Source of the DNA: Aeromicrobium chenweiae
GTDB taxonomy: Bacteria > Actinomycetota > Actinomycetes > Propionibacteriales > Nocardioidaceae
Direction: 5' to 3'
DNA length: 64,000 bases
Assembly (NCBI RefSeq): GCF_003065605.1
Contig: NZ_CP026952.1
Span: forward strand, 372,001 to 436,000
A program made the position numbers and the translations under genes. Under the pieces are notes generated by a model that was not told the DNA's origin, did not search any database, and was given only the letters and a program-made list of their open reading frames with translations. Of the stretch, positions 1 to 8,964 are shown piece after piece; the first letter of the stretch is position 1; every line of letters begins with the position of its first letter.

Positions 1-250
1 GTCAGCGTGCTGAGTGGTGTGTTGCGCTCGTCGTGCCGGCACATGAGCTCCCACACGACTCCGGGCGCCCCCGCGACGACGGATCGTCCGAGCAGGTGCC
101 GGTTGGAGCCGGAGGGCCCGACCACGAGCAGGACGTCCCGTCGTTCCAGCAGCCCCCGGACCGAGGCGACGAACTCGGGGGAGAAGGCCGGGGGCCAGGG
201 TGCGGGCGCCGGGACGAGTCGCTTGATGGGAGTGGCCTTTCGGGCGGCAA
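1..250 (-). CDS. Partial P-loop ATPase, N-terminal part of a paralogue of the next gene
   Basis: Only the N-terminal part is in the window. On the minus strand the frame reads WPPAFSPEF, then LLVVGPSGSNRH, which aligns with WPPPFSEPF and LLVVGPPGSGRN in the neighbouring ATPase at 307-2727. The two are therefore tandem paralogues. In this copy the last glycine of the Walker A loop is Asn (GPSGSNR), so nucleotide binding may be altered. No ATG, GTG or TTG lies in the homologous frame between an upstream stop at 369-371 and the start of homology. A TTG at 248-250 sits in another frame at about the distance where the neighbour's TTG lies, so a frameshift or a non-standard start is possible. The left boundary given is the window edge and the 5' boundary is approximate. 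Confidence 0.5.
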
Positions 251-306
251 GCTGGGGAGGTGCGGCGGGGAGGGGTCCCGCGGGGCGGTTCGCTCGGGTC
301 GACGGA

Positions 307-2727
307 TCAGGTGGGCTCGATGTGACGGTGGGAGACGGGGTCGGCCAGCTCCTGCAGCCGGGTGCGGGTCAGCGGCTCGAGGTCGGTCGCCCGTCGCGCC
401 ATGTCCAGGACGTACTGGGCGACCGCGGCGGCGTAGAACCGGGCGTCACGGCGCTCCAACTCCTCCGCGAGCGCGACGAGGGCGGGGATGTCGTACGCCC
501 GTGCCGCGCGGGCGAACGTCTGCCAGACGGCGGGCGTGCCGCTGGGCTCGACGAGGTCGTCGACCGCGGCGAGCAGCATCGACAGGTGCGGCGGTCCGCC
601 GATCTGGACGCTCAGCACGCAGGCGTCGATCTCGGCCAGGCGCTGCTGGTGCGCGCGGCCCTCCTCGGCGACCTCAGCGAGGAGGGTGAGCGCCTCCTCG
701 GGCTCGGCGAGCGCGTCGTGCGCGCAGGCCTGGGCGATCCGTCGCTCGAGGTCACGTTGGAGGACGGCGGCCGGGTGTGTCCTCGACACCTCGAGCAGGT
801 CGTGCGCCTCCTCGTGGCGTCCGGCCTGGGCGAGCAGGAGGGCCAGCAGTGCCTCGACCCATCCGCGGACCTGGTGCGGGTCGTGGCGCCGCAGACCCGT
901 GAGGCACAGGCGCGCATCGACCAGCGCCTCCTTGACGTCGCCCCGGACGAGGTCGAGCAGGGCTCGCAGGGCCGTCGTCATCCGCCCGCTGCCGGCCAGG
1001 CCGAGCGCTCCCGAGGAGTAGTCCGCGAGTGCCTCCTGGGCACCCCTCAGGTCGAGCGCCGAGATGAGCGCCATGACGTGGCACTCGCGCGCCACGTCGA
1101 GGTGGAACGCGCTGACGCGGTCGGGGTCGTCGAGCAGCAGACGCAGCGCGAACTCGGCCGACTCGACTGCGCGGGCGGGGTGCCCGGACCGTCGCTCGAC
1201 CGACGACAACGTGGTGAACGCGACCGCCCGGTTCGCCTGCGAGAGCTGGGCGGAGAAGGTGAGTGCGCGCAGCTGGGAGGTGAGCTCTTCGCCCGCCTCC
1301 ACGTGAGCCTGGACCATCAGCCCGGCCAGGGTGTTGACCGCCGAGCGGCGTCGGCCGTCCTGCACGTCCGCGGCCCACGTCGCGCGGTCGACCATCGTCG
1401 TCCGCGCTGGGCCGGGGACGGAGCGGCCGGCCCACAGCAGGTAGGGCAGCAGCTCCTCCTCGGAGAGGTCCTGCGGGTCCAGTGCCGCGAACATCGCCGC
1501 GAGCTCTTCGTCCTCCCCGAGCTCGGCGAGGGCGAACGCACGCTCCAAGGGGGCGACCACCACACCCTTCTCGTTGTGGTCGGCATCGGTGAACGTGAGG
1601 GCGTGCCGGTGACGGGCCGAGAGGTTCGCCTCGCGCGCCGCACGCGCCGCGAGGGGCAGTGGGAGCAGGTGACGGGCGGCACGCCACCACTCGGCGGCCA
1701 GCAGGGCGACACCGGGACGTTCCAGGGTGGTCGTCAGCAGAGCCGACCAGCGGTCGAAGAGCTCGCGCTGACGCTCGACCGGCAGGGTCCGACAGACCAG
1801 CGTCGCCTCGGCGGGAGACGCGAAGGTCAGGGCGCCGTCGGCCGTCCGCAGCGTGCCGTGGTCGATCGCGAGGTCGATCGCGGCGGGGTCGAGGTGTCGG
1901 CGCGCCTCGGCCAGGTCCAGCTGACCGAGGAGCGACGTCAGGTGCACGAGCTCGGTGACGCCCTCGCCGCCGCCGAGCCGCTCGACGGTCGTGGGTGCCC
2001 ACAGGCTGGCGAGGCGATCGGTCGTCGCGTCCGTGCGGTCGGGGTTGAGGACGAGGACGTCCTCGACGGGCACGATCACCTCGGCTTCACGCGCCGCGTC
2101 GCAGATCTCGCGGAGCACGCCGTACGAGCCGGCGGTCCGCTCGAGCAGCAGCGTGACGACGGTGGGGTGCGGGACCGCGCCGAAGCGGGCCTGCAGGAGC
2201 TCGGTGACGGTCGACCGGTCGAGCGCGTGGAGCTGCACCACCTCCGCGACGGACAGCAGCTGCCGCTGGGCGACCACCGTCTCCGGAGTGAGCGTCGCGA
2301 CGAGCCGCAGGTCGCCGGTCGCGGCGACCCGGCTCAGGACGGTCACGCTCCCCGGGTCGCTCAGGTAGGCGTTCGCCAGCACGAACGTCCGCTGCTGGCG
2401 GGGCAGCCGGCGCAGCTCCTCGCGCACGGCGGACTCGACTGCGCGTTCATCCGCGTCGGCTGCCAGCTCAAGGCCGGGCAGGAGCTGCTGCACGGCGAAC
2501 CAGGGCAGGCCCTGCTCCCCGTGGCGGGCGACGTGCCGGACCGGGCTCGGCCCGTCGGGGCCCAGGGCGGCGACCTCGTCGGCGAGGCGGTTGCGTCCGC
2601 TCCCGGGCGGACCGACCACGAGGAGGGCAGGACGCTGCTCGAGCAGCGCCCGCGCATGTGCGACGAACGGCTCTGAGAACGGCGGCGGCCACGGGCCAGC
2701 AAGCTGGCCGCACCTCGGCTCCGACAA
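307..2727 (-). CDS. Large AAA/LuxR-type ATPase without a DNA-binding domain
   Basis: A protein of about 806 residues with a Walker A motif (VVGPPGSGRNR) close to the N-terminus, followed by a long Ala/Leu/Glu-rich helical region that looks like the TPR-like arm of LuxR-family (LAL/MalT-like) ATPases. Such proteins usually end in a LuxR helix-turn-helix. Here the protein stops soon after EPLTRTRLQELADP, which faintly resembles the start of that domain, so the domain may have been lost. A signalling ATPase role is inferred; the ligand is unknown. The start is uncertain: TTG at 2725-2727 has an AAAGAG-like ribosome site, GTG at 2764-2766 and ATG at 2881-2883 are alternatives. It is divergent from the Old Yellow Enzyme gene and followed by a truncated paralogue. 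Confidence 0.65.
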   Translation of the reverse strand: MSEPRCGQLAGPWPPPFSEPFVAHARALLEQRPALLVVGPPGSGRNRLADEVAALGPDGPSPVRHVARHGEQGLPWFAVQQLLPGLELAADADERAVESAVREELRRLPRQQRTFVLANAYLSDPGSVTVLSRVAATGDLRLVATLTPETVVAQRQLLSVAEVVQLHALDRSTVTELLQARFGAVPHPTVVTLLLERTAGSYGVLREICDAAREAEVIVPVEDVLVLNPDRTDATTDRLASLWAPTTVERLGGGEGVTELVHLTSLLGQLDLAEARRHLDPAAIDLAIDHGTLRTADGALTFASPAEATLVCRTLPVERQRELFDRWSALLTTTLERPGVALLAAEWWRAARHLLPLPLAARAAREANLSARHRHALTFTDADHNEKGVVVAPLERAFALAELGEDEELAAMFAALDPQDLSEEELLPYLLWAGRSVPGPARTTMVDRATWAADVQDGRRRSAVNTLAGLMVQAHVEAGEELTSQLRALTFSAQLSQANRAVAFTTLSSVERRSGHPARAVESAEFALRLLLDDPDRVSAFHLDVARECHVMALISALDLRGAQEALADYSSGALGLAGSGRMTTALRALLDLVRGDVKEALVDARLCLTGLRRHDPHQVRGWVEALLALLLAQAGRHEEAHDLLEVSRTHPAAVLQRDLERRIAQACAHDALAEPEEALTLLAEVAEEGRAHQQRLAEIDACVLSVQIGGPPHLSMLLAAVDDLVEPSGTPAVWQTFARAARAYDIPALVALAEELERRDARFYAAAVAQYVLDMARRATDLEPLTRTRLQELADPVSHRHIEPT

Positions 2728-2885
2728 TGCACTGCTCTTTTCGTCCGGCCCCTGGACGTGACACACGATAGACCCGAACGTGCCTGGAGGGACATACGAC
2801 GTCTCGCACCCTGACACCACCGATGTCACGTAGGGGTGTGGAGGTCGCGAGGAATTCGGCGGATGCCGACGCAGTTGAACCATCA

Positions 2886-3968
2886 GTGCCTCTTCTCCTT
2901 GACTCCCTGACCCTGCGCGGCGTGACCGCGCGCAACCGCATCTGGCTCGCGCCGATGTGCCAGTACAGCGCCCTCGAGCGCGACGGCATGCCGAACGACT
3001 GGCACCTGGTCAACCTCGGACGGCACGCCGCCGGAGGATTCGGTCTGGTCATGACCGAGGCCGCGGCCGTCGTCCCGGAGGGCCGCATCAGTCCCGAGGA
3101 CGTCGGCATCTGGACCGACGACCACATCGCGCCCTGGCGCCGCATCATCGACTTCGTCCGCGGACAGGGTGCCGTGGCCGGTATCCAGCTCGCGCACGCC
3201 GGCCGGAAGGCCTCGACGTACTCGCCGTTCGGCGCCGGCACCGCCTCGGTGCCCGTCGACGACGGCGGGTGGGAGACCGTGGGTCCCTCCGCGCTGGCGT
3301 TCGAGGGCTACGCGGTGCCGCGGGAGCTGACGACCGACGAGGTCCGGGGGATCCCGCAGGCGTTCGCCGACGCTGCCGTCCGCGCGGACCAGGCCGGTTT
3401 CGACGTCGTCGAGCTGCACGCGGCACACGGCTACCTGCTGCACCAGTTCGTCTCGCCGCTGTCGAACCACCGCACCGACCAGTACGGGGGCTCCTTCGAG
3501 AACCGCACCCGCCTCGTCGTCGAGGTCGCGGACGCCGCGCGGGCCGTGTGGCCCGAGGACAAGCCGCTGTTCGTCCGCCTGTCGGCCACCGACTGGGCCG
3601 CGGACGGGTGGGACGTCGAGCAGACCGCGCAGCTGTCGACCATCTTGGCCGACCACGGGGTCGACCTGGTCGATGTTTCGTCCGGTGGTCTCGTCGCCCA
3701 CCAGAGGATCACCGTCGAGCCGGGCTACCAGGTGCCGTTCGCGTACGAGGTCCGCAAGCGCAGTGGCCTGCCCGTCTCGGCCGTCGGTCTCATCACCGAG
3801 CCGGCCCAGGCTGAGCAGGTGCTGCTCGACGGAGCGGCCGACGCCGTGATGCTCGGCCGGGTCGCGATCCGCGAGCCCTCCTGGCCGCTGCGCGCAGCCC
3901 ACGAGCTCGGCGTCCCCCGCCGGCACGCGCCCTACCCGCCCCAGCACGAGCGCGGCGCCTGGCACTGA
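2886..3968 (+). CDS. Old Yellow Enzyme family NADH:flavin oxidoreductase (YqjM/NamA-like)
   Basis: An FMN-dependent ene-reductase of about 360 residues that should reduce activated C=C bonds or electrophilic xenobiotics with NAD(P)H in the cytosol. Visible family signatures are LAPMCQYS near the N-terminus (the Cys that tunes FMN in YqjM-type enzymes), HAGRK, the substrate-binding ELHAAHGYLLHQF, SPLSNHRTDQYGGS and a C-terminal ERGAW like that of YqjM. GTG at 2886 gives the length expected for the class. An in-frame ATG at 2823 would add 21 unconserved residues; neither has a clear Shine-Dalgarno, so leaderless expression is possible. It is divergent from the ATPase gene, which might regulate it (inference only). 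Physiological substrate unknown. Confidence 0.88.
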   Translation: MPLLLDSLTLRGVTARNRIWLAPMCQYSALERDGMPNDWHLVNLGRHAAGGFGLVMTEAAAVVPEGRISPEDVGIWTDDHIAPWRRIIDFVRGQGAVAGIQLAHAGRKASTYSPFGAGTASVPVDDGGWETVGPSALAFEGYAVPRELTTDEVRGIPQAFADAAVRADQAGFDVVELHAAHGYLLHQFVSPLSNHRTDQYGGSFENRTRLVVEVADAARAVWPEDKPLFVRLSATDWAADGWDVEQTAQLSTILADHGVDLVDVSSGGLVAHQRITVEPGYQVPFAYEVRKRSGLPVSAVGLITEPAQAEQVLLDGAADAVMLGRVAIREPSWPLRAAHELGVPRRHAPYPPQHERGAWH

Positions 3969-3975
3969 CCGCGAC

Positions 3976-4024
3976 TGGCGCAGAACGGAGAAAGTGAGAC
4001 GGCGAGTCTCTCCGTTCTGCGCCA
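3976..4024. repeat. 49-nt palindrome between the OYE gene and purL
   Basis: A perfect 16-bp inverted repeat (arm TGGCGCAGAACGGAGA) with a 17-nt spacer, seven bases after the OYE stop codon. A second weaker pairing (GCGACC/GGTCGC) follows at about 4028-4053. It can act as a terminator, but there is no T-run, so it may equally be a REP-like element. Confidence 0.6.
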
Positions 4025-4084
4025 CTCGGCGACCGGTATGCGCCAGTCGGTCGCCGGTGTGCACGGACCGATAGGATCGGCCCC

Positions 4085-6355
4085 GTGACTGCAGCCCGCC
4101 AGCTCGACACCGTTGCCCACGCCACCAGCACCCCCGACCAGAGTCAGCCCTGGGCCGAGCTGGGACTCCGCGAGGAGGAGTACGCGAGCATCCGCGAGAT
4201 CCTCGGCCGGCGTCCCACGGGCGCCGAGCTGGCGATGTACTCGGTCATGTGGAGCGAGCACTGCTCCTACAAGTCCAGCAAGGTGCACCTCAAGAAGTTC
4301 GGCGAGCTGCCGCAGGAGACCCCGCTCGGCAAGACGCTCGCGGGCATCGGCGAGAACGCCGGCGTCATCGACATCGGCCAGGGCTACGCGGTCACGTTCA
4401 AGGTCGAGTCGCACAACCACCCGTCGTACGTCGAGCCGTACCAGGGCGCCGCGACCGGCGTCGGCGGCATCGTGCGCGACATCCTCGCGATGGGCGCGCG
4501 CCCCGTCGCGGTCATGGACCCGCTGCGCTTCGGCCCGCTCGACGCCGAGGACACCCGCCGGGTGCTGCCCGGCATCGTGGCGGGCGTCGGCGGCTACGGC
4601 AACTGCCTGGGCCTGCCCAACATCGGCGGCGAGGTCGTCTTCGACGAGACGTACGTCGGCAACCCCCTCGTCAACGCCCTGTGCGTGGGCGTCCTGCGCC
4701 ACGAGGACCTGCACCTCGCATTCGCGTCCGGCGTCGGCAACAAGGTCGTGCTGTACGGCGCCCGCACCGGCGGCGACGGCATCGGCGGCGTCTCCGTCCT
4801 CGCGTCCGAGACGTTCGACGCGGACGGCCCGGCCAAGCGCCCGAGCGTCCAGGTCGGCGACCCGTTCATGGAGAAGCTCCTGATCGAGTGCACGCTCGAG
4901 CTGTTCGCGGCCAAGGTCGTCAACGGCATCCAGGACCTCGGCGGCGCCGGCCTCTCGTGCGCGACGTCCGAGCTGGCGTCCGCCGGCAGCGGCGGCATGC
5001 ACGTCGAGCTCGACACCGTGCCGCTGCGCGACTCGAGCCTCTCGCCCGAGGAGATCCTCATGAGCGAGTCGCAGGAGCGCATGATGGCGGTCGTCGAGCC
5101 CGAGCACCTCGACGCCTTCATGGCGATCTGCCGCAAGTGGGACGTCGAGGCCGTCGTGGTCGGCGAGGTCACCGACGGCGACCACCTCGTCATCGACTGG
5201 CACGGCGAGACCGTGGTCGACGTGCCGCCGCGCTCGGTCGCCCACGACGGGCCGACGTACGACCGCCCGTACGCGCGTCCCGCCTGGCAGGACGCCCTGC
5301 AGGCCGACGTCGCCGAGAAGCTGGCCCGGCCCACCACCGGCGACGAGCTGCGCGACCAGCTCGTGGCGGTCGTGAGCTCGCCCAACATGGCCGACAAGTC
5401 ATGGGTCACCGACCAGTACGACCGCTACGTGCAGGGCAACACCGTCCTCGCCCAGCCCGAGGACGCCGGCGTCATTCGCGTCGACGAGGACAGCAATCTC
5501 GGCGTCGCGGTCTCGACGGACTGCAACGGCCGTTTCGCCAAGCTGGACCCGTACGTCGGCGCGCAGCTGGCGCTGGTCGAGTCCTTCCGCAACGTCGCGG
5601 TCACCGGGGGCCGCCCGCTCGCCGTCACCGACTGCCTCAACTTCGGCTCCCCGGAGAACCCGGACGTCATGTGGCAGTTCGAGCAGGCGACGCACGGGCT
5701 CAAGGACGCGTGCGCGGTCCTCGGCATCCCCGTGACCGGCGGCAACGTGTCGTTCTACAACCAGACCGGCGACACCCCGATCCTGCCGACCCCCGTCGTG
5801 GGCGTCCTCGGCGTGGTCGAGGACGTCCGCCGCCGCATCCGGCACGGCTTCTCCGCCGAGGGCAGCCACGTGCTGGTGCTCGGCGAGACCCGTGAGGAGC
5901 TCTCCGGCTCGACCTGGGCCGACGTGGTCCACGGCCACCTCGGCGGTCTGCCGCCGGTCGTCGACCTGGAGGCGGAGTCCGCGCTTGCCGCGCTGATGCT
6001 GGAGGCGGCCGCGACGGGCGTCGTCGAGTCGGCCCACGACTTGTCCGACGGCGGTCTGGCCATCGCGCTCGCCGAGGCGACCTTCCGCCACGGTGTCGGC
6101 GTCACGGTCGACCTGGAGGACCCGTTCCTCGACCTGTTCAGCGAGTCGTCGGCGCGGGCGATGGTCACGGTCACCGAGGACCGGCACGAGGAGCTCATCG
6201 CCCTGGCGCAGAAGCACGGCGTCGAGCTCGCGTCGGTCGGCCGCACGGGCGGGACCGACCTCGTCGTCGAGGGCCAGCTCCGCATCCCGGTCGCCGAGCT
6301 CAAGTCGGCGTGGCAGGCGACCCTGCCGGCGGTGCTGGGCTCCCAGCTGGTCTGA
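4085..6355 (+). CDS. purL: Phosphoribosylformylglycinamidine synthase subunit PurL
   Basis: The ATP-dependent synthetase subunit of the PurS/PurQ/PurL complex. It converts FGAR plus ammonia (from glutamine, via PurQ) to FGAM, the fourth step of purine synthesis. At 756 residues it is the small-PurL type, not the fused 1300-residue form. The frame holds [13 protein letters not shown], the catalytic region SHNHPS near residue 110, and two AIRS-like halves, the second with [14 protein letters not shown] and [10 protein letters not shown]. Translation starts at GTG 4085. purS and purQ are not visible and presumably lie elsewhere. The gene is followed 45 nt later by the sterol-carrier-like gene; purF and purM lie about 5 kb downstream. 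Confidence 0.97.
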   Translation: MTAARQLDTVAHATSTPDQSQPWAELGLREEEYASIREILGRRPTGAELAMYSVMWSEHCSYKSSKVHLKKFGELPQETPLGKTLAGIGENAGVIDIGQGYAVTFKVESHNHPSYVEPYQGAATGVGGIVRDILAMGARPVAVMDPLRFGPLDAEDTRRVLPGIVAGVGGYGNCLGLPNIGGEVVFDETYVGNPLVNALCVGVLRHEDLHLAFASGVGNKVVLYGARTGGDGIGGVSVLASETFDADGPAKRPSVQVGDPFMEKLLIECTLELFAAKVVNGIQDLGGAGLSCATSELASAGSGGMHVELDTVPLRDSSLSPEEILMSESQERMMAVVEPEHLDAFMAICRKWDVEAVVVGEVTDGDHLVIDWHGETVVDVPPRSVAHDGPTYDRPYARPAWQDALQADVAEKLARPTTGDELRDQLVAVVSSPNMADKSWVTDQYDRYVQGNTVLAQPEDAGVIRVDEDSNLGVAVSTDCNGRFAKLDPYVGAQLALVESFRNVAVTGGRPLAVTDCLNFGSPENPDVMWQFEQATHGLKDACAVLGIPVTGGNVSFYNQTGDTPILPTPVVGVLGVVEDVRRRIRHGFSAEGSHVLVLGETREELSGSTWADVVHGHLGGLPPVVDLEAESALAALMLEAAATGVVESAHDLSDGGLAIALAEATFRHGVGVTVDLEDPFLDLFSESSARAMVTVTEDRHEELIALAQKHGVELASVGRTGGTDLVVEGQLRIPVAELKSAWQATLPAVLGSQLV

Positions 6356-6400
6356 GGTCCGTCCGCGGGGGGACCGGCGGCGGCTGACTAGGCTGGTCGC

Positions 6401-6751
6401 ATGGCCCGGTACTCCCCCCTGACGCACGCGGAGTTCGCAGCGATCTGCGAGCGTCTGGACGCCGGCACCGGGACCCGTCAGGACCTGAAGGCGGCGACCA
6501 AGCACCTCGCTGCGCTGCTCGTGCAACGGGCGCCGGGCGCCAGCGTCGAGGTGCGGATCCCGCCGTTCGCCGCGGTCCAGTGCATCGCGGGGGCGCGGCA
6601 CACCCGTGGCACGCCGCCGGCCGTCGTGGAGATGGACGCCCCGACGTGGATCGCCCTCGGACGAGGTCGGCTCGCGTGGTCCGACGCGACGATCCGGGCG
6701 TCCGGCGAGCGCTCGGACCTGTCCCACCTGCTGCCGCTCGACGAGACCTGA
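6401..6751 (+). CDS. Sterol carrier family protein (actinobacterial, small)
   Basis: A 116-residue cytosolic protein. I recognise it as the small sterol-carrier-like family that actinobacteria often keep near purL and purF. The C-terminal half, with VVEMDAPTWIALGRGRLAWS, matches the SCP2-type fold core; no membrane segment or signal peptide is seen. It probably forms a small hydrophobic-ligand or dimer fold, and its biochemical role is not established. It is co-directional with purL and 45 nt behind it, so it probably shares its transcript. It converges on the glycerophosphodiesterase gene, with only three bases between the two stops. Confidence 0.72.
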   Translation: MARYSPLTHAEFAAICERLDAGTGTRQDLKAATKHLAALLVQRAPGASVEVRIPPFAAVQCIAGARHTRGTPPAVVEMDAPTWIALGRGRLAWSDATIRASGERSDLSHLLPLDET

Positions 6752-6754
6752 CGC

Positions 6755-7480
6755 TCAGCGGCGGGCGGCGAACGCACGTAGCGGGTGGTTCGTGGTGACC
6801 ATCCAGACGTCCGGGTCGTTCATCCACCGGGCGAGCTCCGCCGGTCGGTCGACGGTCCACACGATCAGCGGCAGGCCCCGGCGCCGGGCGTACGCCTTGA
6901 GCGACAACCGGGCGACGGTCTTGTGCGCGACCACGACGTTGGCCCTGCTGAGCCACACCCGGGTGCGGGGGAACGCCGACTCGGCGGCCACGAGCCAGCG
7001 CACGAGCCGGTTGCCCTGCGACGACCGGGGGCCCGACGAGAGACCGACCAGCAGGCCGGGCGCGTGCTGGCGCGACCACGCCACGAGGCGCCGCACCGAC
7101 GCGTCCTCGGACGTCGTGACGACGACGTCGCCGACCCCCAGCACCTCGACGACGCGGCTGACGATCTCGACCTCGTGCCCGGGCACCTTGAGGTCGACGT
7201 GCGCCTTGACGCGCCCGCGGATCACCTCGAGGACGCTGTCGAGCGTCACCAGCACCGCCCCGGTGAACTCGTCGGCCCGGTGCCGGGCGATCGAGCGCAG
7301 GACGGCGTCGTCGTCGAGCTCGTCGTCGTGGAAGATCACCGGGGTGCCGTCCGCTGTGAGGCGGACGTCGAACTCGACGTAGTCACAACCGAGCGCGATG
7401 GCCGACTCGAACGCCGCCAGGGTGTTCTGGGCGCCGCGGTCACCGCCGACGCCACCGCGGTGCGCCGACACCAGCGCCAT
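6755..7480 (-). CDS. Glycerophosphodiester phosphodiesterase
   Basis: A 241-residue GDPD-family TIM-barrel enzyme that hydrolyses glycerophosphodiesters to glycerol-3-phosphate and an alcohol. The signature runs in order: SAHRGG at the N-terminus (catalytic His), AFESAIALGCDYVEFDV with the metal-binding Glu and Asp, PVIFHDDELD with the second catalytic His, VDLKVPG, and IVWTVD near the end. There is no signal peptide, so a cytosolic location is likely. It starts three bases after the stop of the co-directional DUF1906 gene, suggesting a two-gene unit. It ends three bases from the stop of the convergent sterol-carrier-like gene with no room for a terminator. Confidence 0.9.
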   Translation of the reverse strand: MALVSAHRGGVGGDRGAQNTLAAFESAIALGCDYVEFDVRLTADGTPVIFHDDELDDDAVLRSIARHRADEFTGAVLVTLDSVLEVIRGRVKAHVDLKVPGHEVEIVSRVVEVLGVGDVVVTTSEDASVRRLVAWSRQHAPGLLVGLSSGPRSSQGNRLVRWLVAAESAFPRTRVWLSRANVVVAHKTVARLSLKAYARRRGLPLIVWTVDRPAELARWMNDPDVWMVTTNHPLRAFAARR

Positions 7481-7483
7481 CGG

Positions 7484-8806
7484 TCAGGCGGTCTTGCCGC
7501 GCTGCAGCTGGGCCCAGACCGTCGACTCGGTCGTCGTGTACGTCGGCAGCCCGCGGGCCTTGCGGTACGCCTGGACCGCCTTGACCGTGTTGCCGTCGTA
7601 GATGCCGGTCAGGCGCGGTCGCAGACCGGCCGCGATCAGCGACCGCTGCAGCCGCCACACCGACTGGCCGACCGAGCCCTGCTTGAGGACCCGGGGGTTG
7701 GCGCCGCGCGAGAGCAGAGCGGTCCAGGTCGGACCGGTGGTGCGCCCGGTGGCGGTCCATCCCTTCTTGGCCCGGTACTTGTCGATCGCCCGCGCCGTGC
7801 CCTTGCCGAAGGTCTTGTCGACCGTCTTGAGCACGCCCTGCGCCCTCAGGAGGCACTCGAGGGCGGTGACCTCGGCGCCCTTGCTGCCGATCTTGAGGCC
7901 CGGGTACTTCGTGAACGTCATCTTCGCCTTGCACGGCAGCGACTGCTTGACGGCGACCGAGCCGCGGCCGACGTCGAGGACGTTCTTGTCGATCGTCAGC
8001 TTCTTTCCGCCGTAGCTCACCGTGACGTCGTTGTGGTACTGGTGGATCCGCTGGTGGTTCTTCCAACCGGCGTCGGCCAGGTACGGCCCGCCCTTGGTGT
8101 CGGCCTTCTTGTTGACCCACGCGATCCACATCTGGTCGGGCAGGTTCATGCCGGGGCGCTTCGTCGCACGGGCCTGGTCGATCGCGGCGATGGCCGCGGA
8201 GCCGCTGGAGTACACCCCGGACTTGTAGCCCTTGGCGTGCAGGTACTCGGTCCAGGCGTCGGCGAACTCCAGCACGATGCGGTCGCACGCGGCGGTGCGG
8301 GCGTACCACTCGATGTCGAGGTAGGAGAAGCTTCCCTTCCCGAAGCCGTACTTCGTGAGAGCGGCGATCGTCTCCTTCGCCTCCGTCTGGGCCTGGCTGC
8401 GGGCCTTGCTGACGGTGGAGGACATGTGCTTCTTCTGCACGCGGCTGTTCGGGTTGTTCTTGAAGCACGGTGCCTGACGGCCCACGTGGATCGGCATGAA
8501 GCGCCAGCCGTTCGCCGCGTTCTTGGTGACCCACGTCTTGCTCAGGTGGGGCTGGTACGCGTCGCCGCAGTAGCGCGAGCTCCCGGAGACGTAGATGCCG
8601 ACGGCGCTGAACGGCGACGTGAGGTTCCACGTGTCCATGACGCTCTGGCTCGGGGCGACGCACGCGTCGAAGCCGTTCCCGGTGAGGTCACCGGGTGCCT
8701 TGGGGGCACCGGCAGTGGCGGGGGAGGACAGGAGGACCGACGCGGCGAGACCAGTCAGGAGACCGAGGATCGTGAGCCGCGAGGTGGGGGAAGGCACCAG
8801 ACGCAT
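7484..8806 (-). CDS. Secreted DUF1906 glycoside-hydrolase-like protein with two peptidoglycan-binding repeats
   Basis: 440 residues. A signal peptide occupies roughly residues 1-33 (basic start, hydrophobic core, then PATAGA). It is followed by a DUF1906-type TIM barrel, as in mycobacterial Rv2525c, with FDACVAPS at the start, YLDIEWYA in the middle and IHQYHNDVTV near its end. The C-terminal part carries two putative peptidoglycan-binding repeats, around VTALECLLRAQGVL and VWRLQRSLIAAGL, each followed by TFGKGTARAIDKY or IYDGNTVKAVQAY. The architecture suggests a cell-wall enzyme or wall-remodelling factor outside the membrane. Exact substrate is unknown. The gene precedes the glycerophosphodiesterase gene by three bases. 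Confidence 0.85.
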   Translation of the reverse strand: MRLVPSPTSRLTILGLLTGLAASVLLSSPATAGAPKAPGDLTGNGFDACVAPSQSVMDTWNLTSPFSAVGIYVSGSSRYCGDAYQPHLSKTWVTKNAANGWRFMPIHVGRQAPCFKNNPNSRVQKKHMSSTVSKARSQAQTEAKETIAALTKYGFGKGSFSYLDIEWYARTAACDRIVLEFADAWTEYLHAKGYKSGVYSSGSAAIAAIDQARATKRPGMNLPDQMWIAWVNKKADTKGGPYLADAGWKNHQRIHQYHNDVTVSYGGKKLTIDKNVLDVGRGSVAVKQSLPCKAKMTFTKYPGLKIGSKGAEVTALECLLRAQGVLKTVDKTFGKGTARAIDKYRAKKGWTATGRTTGPTWTALLSRGANPRVLKQGSVGQSVWRLQRSLIAAGLRPRLTGIYDGNTVKAVQAYRKARGLPTYTTTESTVWAQLQRGKTA

Positions 8807-8898
8807 GGTCCCGAGGGTACGTGCTGCGTGAGAGGTCTGTCACGACAACCGTGTTGCTGGTGTTACCCCAGAGACGTCTGGCGCTATGGTGATGCCAT

Positions 8899-8936
8899 CG
8901 TGGCCCCGGTCCCTCCCCTGGATGATCGGGGCCACG
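8899..8936. terminator. Hairpin terminator after the acyl-CoA synthetase gene
   Basis: Stem CGTGGCCCC / GGGGCCACG with a 20-nt loop, 28 nt beyond the stop of the minus-strand acyl-CoA synthetase gene and before the start of the DUF1906 gene. No long T-run is present, as is usual for GC-rich actinobacterial terminators. Confidence 0.6.
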
Positions 8937-8964
8937 TTGTGTCCCCTCCCGCCGAGGAGGGCGG

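Noticed and set aside
7..2676. Long plus-strand open frame opposite the ATPase gene
   Set aside because: Composition (Gly/Arg/Asp/Val-rich, no motif) is that of a frame opposite a GC-rich gene. The minus strand carries Walker A and paralogy.
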